Source: Isoetes taiwanensis
Lineage: Eukaryota; Streptophyta; Lycopodiopsida; Isoetales; Isoetaceae
Direction of reading: 5' to 3'
Length of the DNA stretch: 64,000 nt
NCBI GenBank assembly: GCA_021234155.1
Contig: JAJEKV010000036.1
Location: 11,977,426-12,041,425 of the forward strand
Shown here piece after piece: positions 63,565 to 64,000 of the stretch. The notes below the pieces were generated by a model. The model did not search any database, was not told the origin of the DNA, and saw nothing but the letters and a program-made list of their open reading frames with translations. The position numbers and the translations under genes are program-made. Every line of letters starts with the position of its first letter. Position 1 is the stretch's first letter.

Positions 63565-64000
63565 TTGTTTGCCATCTCTTTCTCATTAGAGTTACGACTG
63601 TCTGCAAATAAGTATCACTTGAATTTCAATTCAAATTTGTTGGTCAATAGAACTATCACTCGAAAAGAACCTTTTATTGATGTTTCGGTAGGACCTAGAA
63701 ATACCCACATGAAACTTACTTTAGATACAGGGACTACGATAACATGGATAGCTATCAAGTAAACTGCAATTCAATCTTCTACTAAGATCTATTAAACTAT
63801 ACAGGTCCCTCTTGCGCAGCTGATGGTGGATGTCAAGCTAGTATAGACAATGCAGATAAGAAGAGTGTGAAGACCATATTGATCAAAGACACACTAACAT
63901 TTGATTATTCAGAGGATTCATCACTTGCTACTTTTGGCCATGGAATTAGTTCTAATGTAGAAAGAGATGATGATGGAGTATTAGAAATGGGACAAGACTT
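63565..64000 (+). pseudogene. A1 (pepsin-like) aspartic-protease remnant, runs off window
   Basis: 63565-63759 ends FIDVSVGPRNTHMKLTLDTG, then TTITWI: the N-terminal active-site motif of plant A1 proteases (F-x-V-x-x-x-V-G-x-P-x-x-x-x-x-x-x-D-T-G-S-x-x-x-W), with Thr for Ser after DTG. A donor-like GTAAAC (63760) and acceptor (ATACAG, ~63805) follow. The next stretch gives SCAADGGCQASIDNADKKSV, DTLTFD and LATFGHGISSN, ending DGVLEMGQD at the window edge; the family has D-T-L-T-F, F-G-C-G and G-I-L-G-L-G here, and the FGCG Cys is His. The splice phase does not join cleanly, so it is probably decayed. Confidence 0.55.

Noticed and set aside
1-64000. tRNA and rRNA genes
   Set aside because: I looked for GGTTCGA-type B boxes with matching A boxes and for conserved rRNA segments and found none convincing; a tRNAscan-SE run would settle it.

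Overview
The window looks like nuclear DNA of a land plant. The evidence is an intact ten-exon gene for the plant-specific microtubule protein MAP70, an interstitial (TTTAGGG)n plant-type telomere tract, plant-type Ty1/copia and Ty3/gypsy retrotransposons, a CACTA (En/Spm) tnp2/DUF4218 transposase, and a non-LTR retrotransposon. The repeat-dense layout and a ParB-like/DNA-methylase-like decayed gene would suit a non-seed plant (bryophyte, lycophyte or fern), but that placement is inference. Only one gene, MAP70 at 34582-37574 (+), looks fully functional.

Layout. 1-5.1 kb: an array of perfect palindromes (core TGGCGCCATGGCGCCA), two related long hairpins that differ by compensatory base pairs, then a decayed gene with a Lys/Glu-rich linker, a ParB-like domain and a C-terminal DNA-methylase-like remnant. 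5.2-16.3 kb: a three-copy ~110-bp repeat, a telomere-like tract, a fragment resembling the transposase-associated domain, a SET-domain-like fragment, and a CACTA tnp2 gene. That gene is split by a complete 5.4-kb copia element (7614-13023, minus strand, target duplication ATACA) and again by ~1.5 kb of non-coding DNA. 16.3-21.3 kb: AT-rich DNA, an unrecognised spliced gene-like remnant, and several tandem repeats (32, 703, ~65 bp). 21.5-26.2 kb: a LINE fragment with a TATTC-repeat tail, then a relic of the gypsy family found intact downstream. 26.2-34.5 kb: no recognisable gene; two notable inverted repeats. 34.5-38.5 kb: MAP70.

39.5-61.7 kb is a nested structure. A ~2.18-kb unit (called AX here) is tandemly duplicated. 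The first copy is split between 41010 and 58870 by ~17.9 kb holding two LINE copies in inverted orientation. Between them lie a Cys-rich 189-aa ORF and an 8.0-kb gypsy element (48027-56024, target duplication GTTTA). The gypsy element has identical-family outer LTRs but a second LTR-end/primer-binding-site relic inside, and it lacks an integrase catalytic core. 61.7-64 kb: ~184-bp repeats, a gag fragment, an AT-rich fold-back element and the start of an A1 aspartic-protease-like remnant running off the window.

Most transposon reading frames carry frameshifts or stops, so nearly all mobile DNA here looks inactive. All calls come from reading the sequence; no database search was run.
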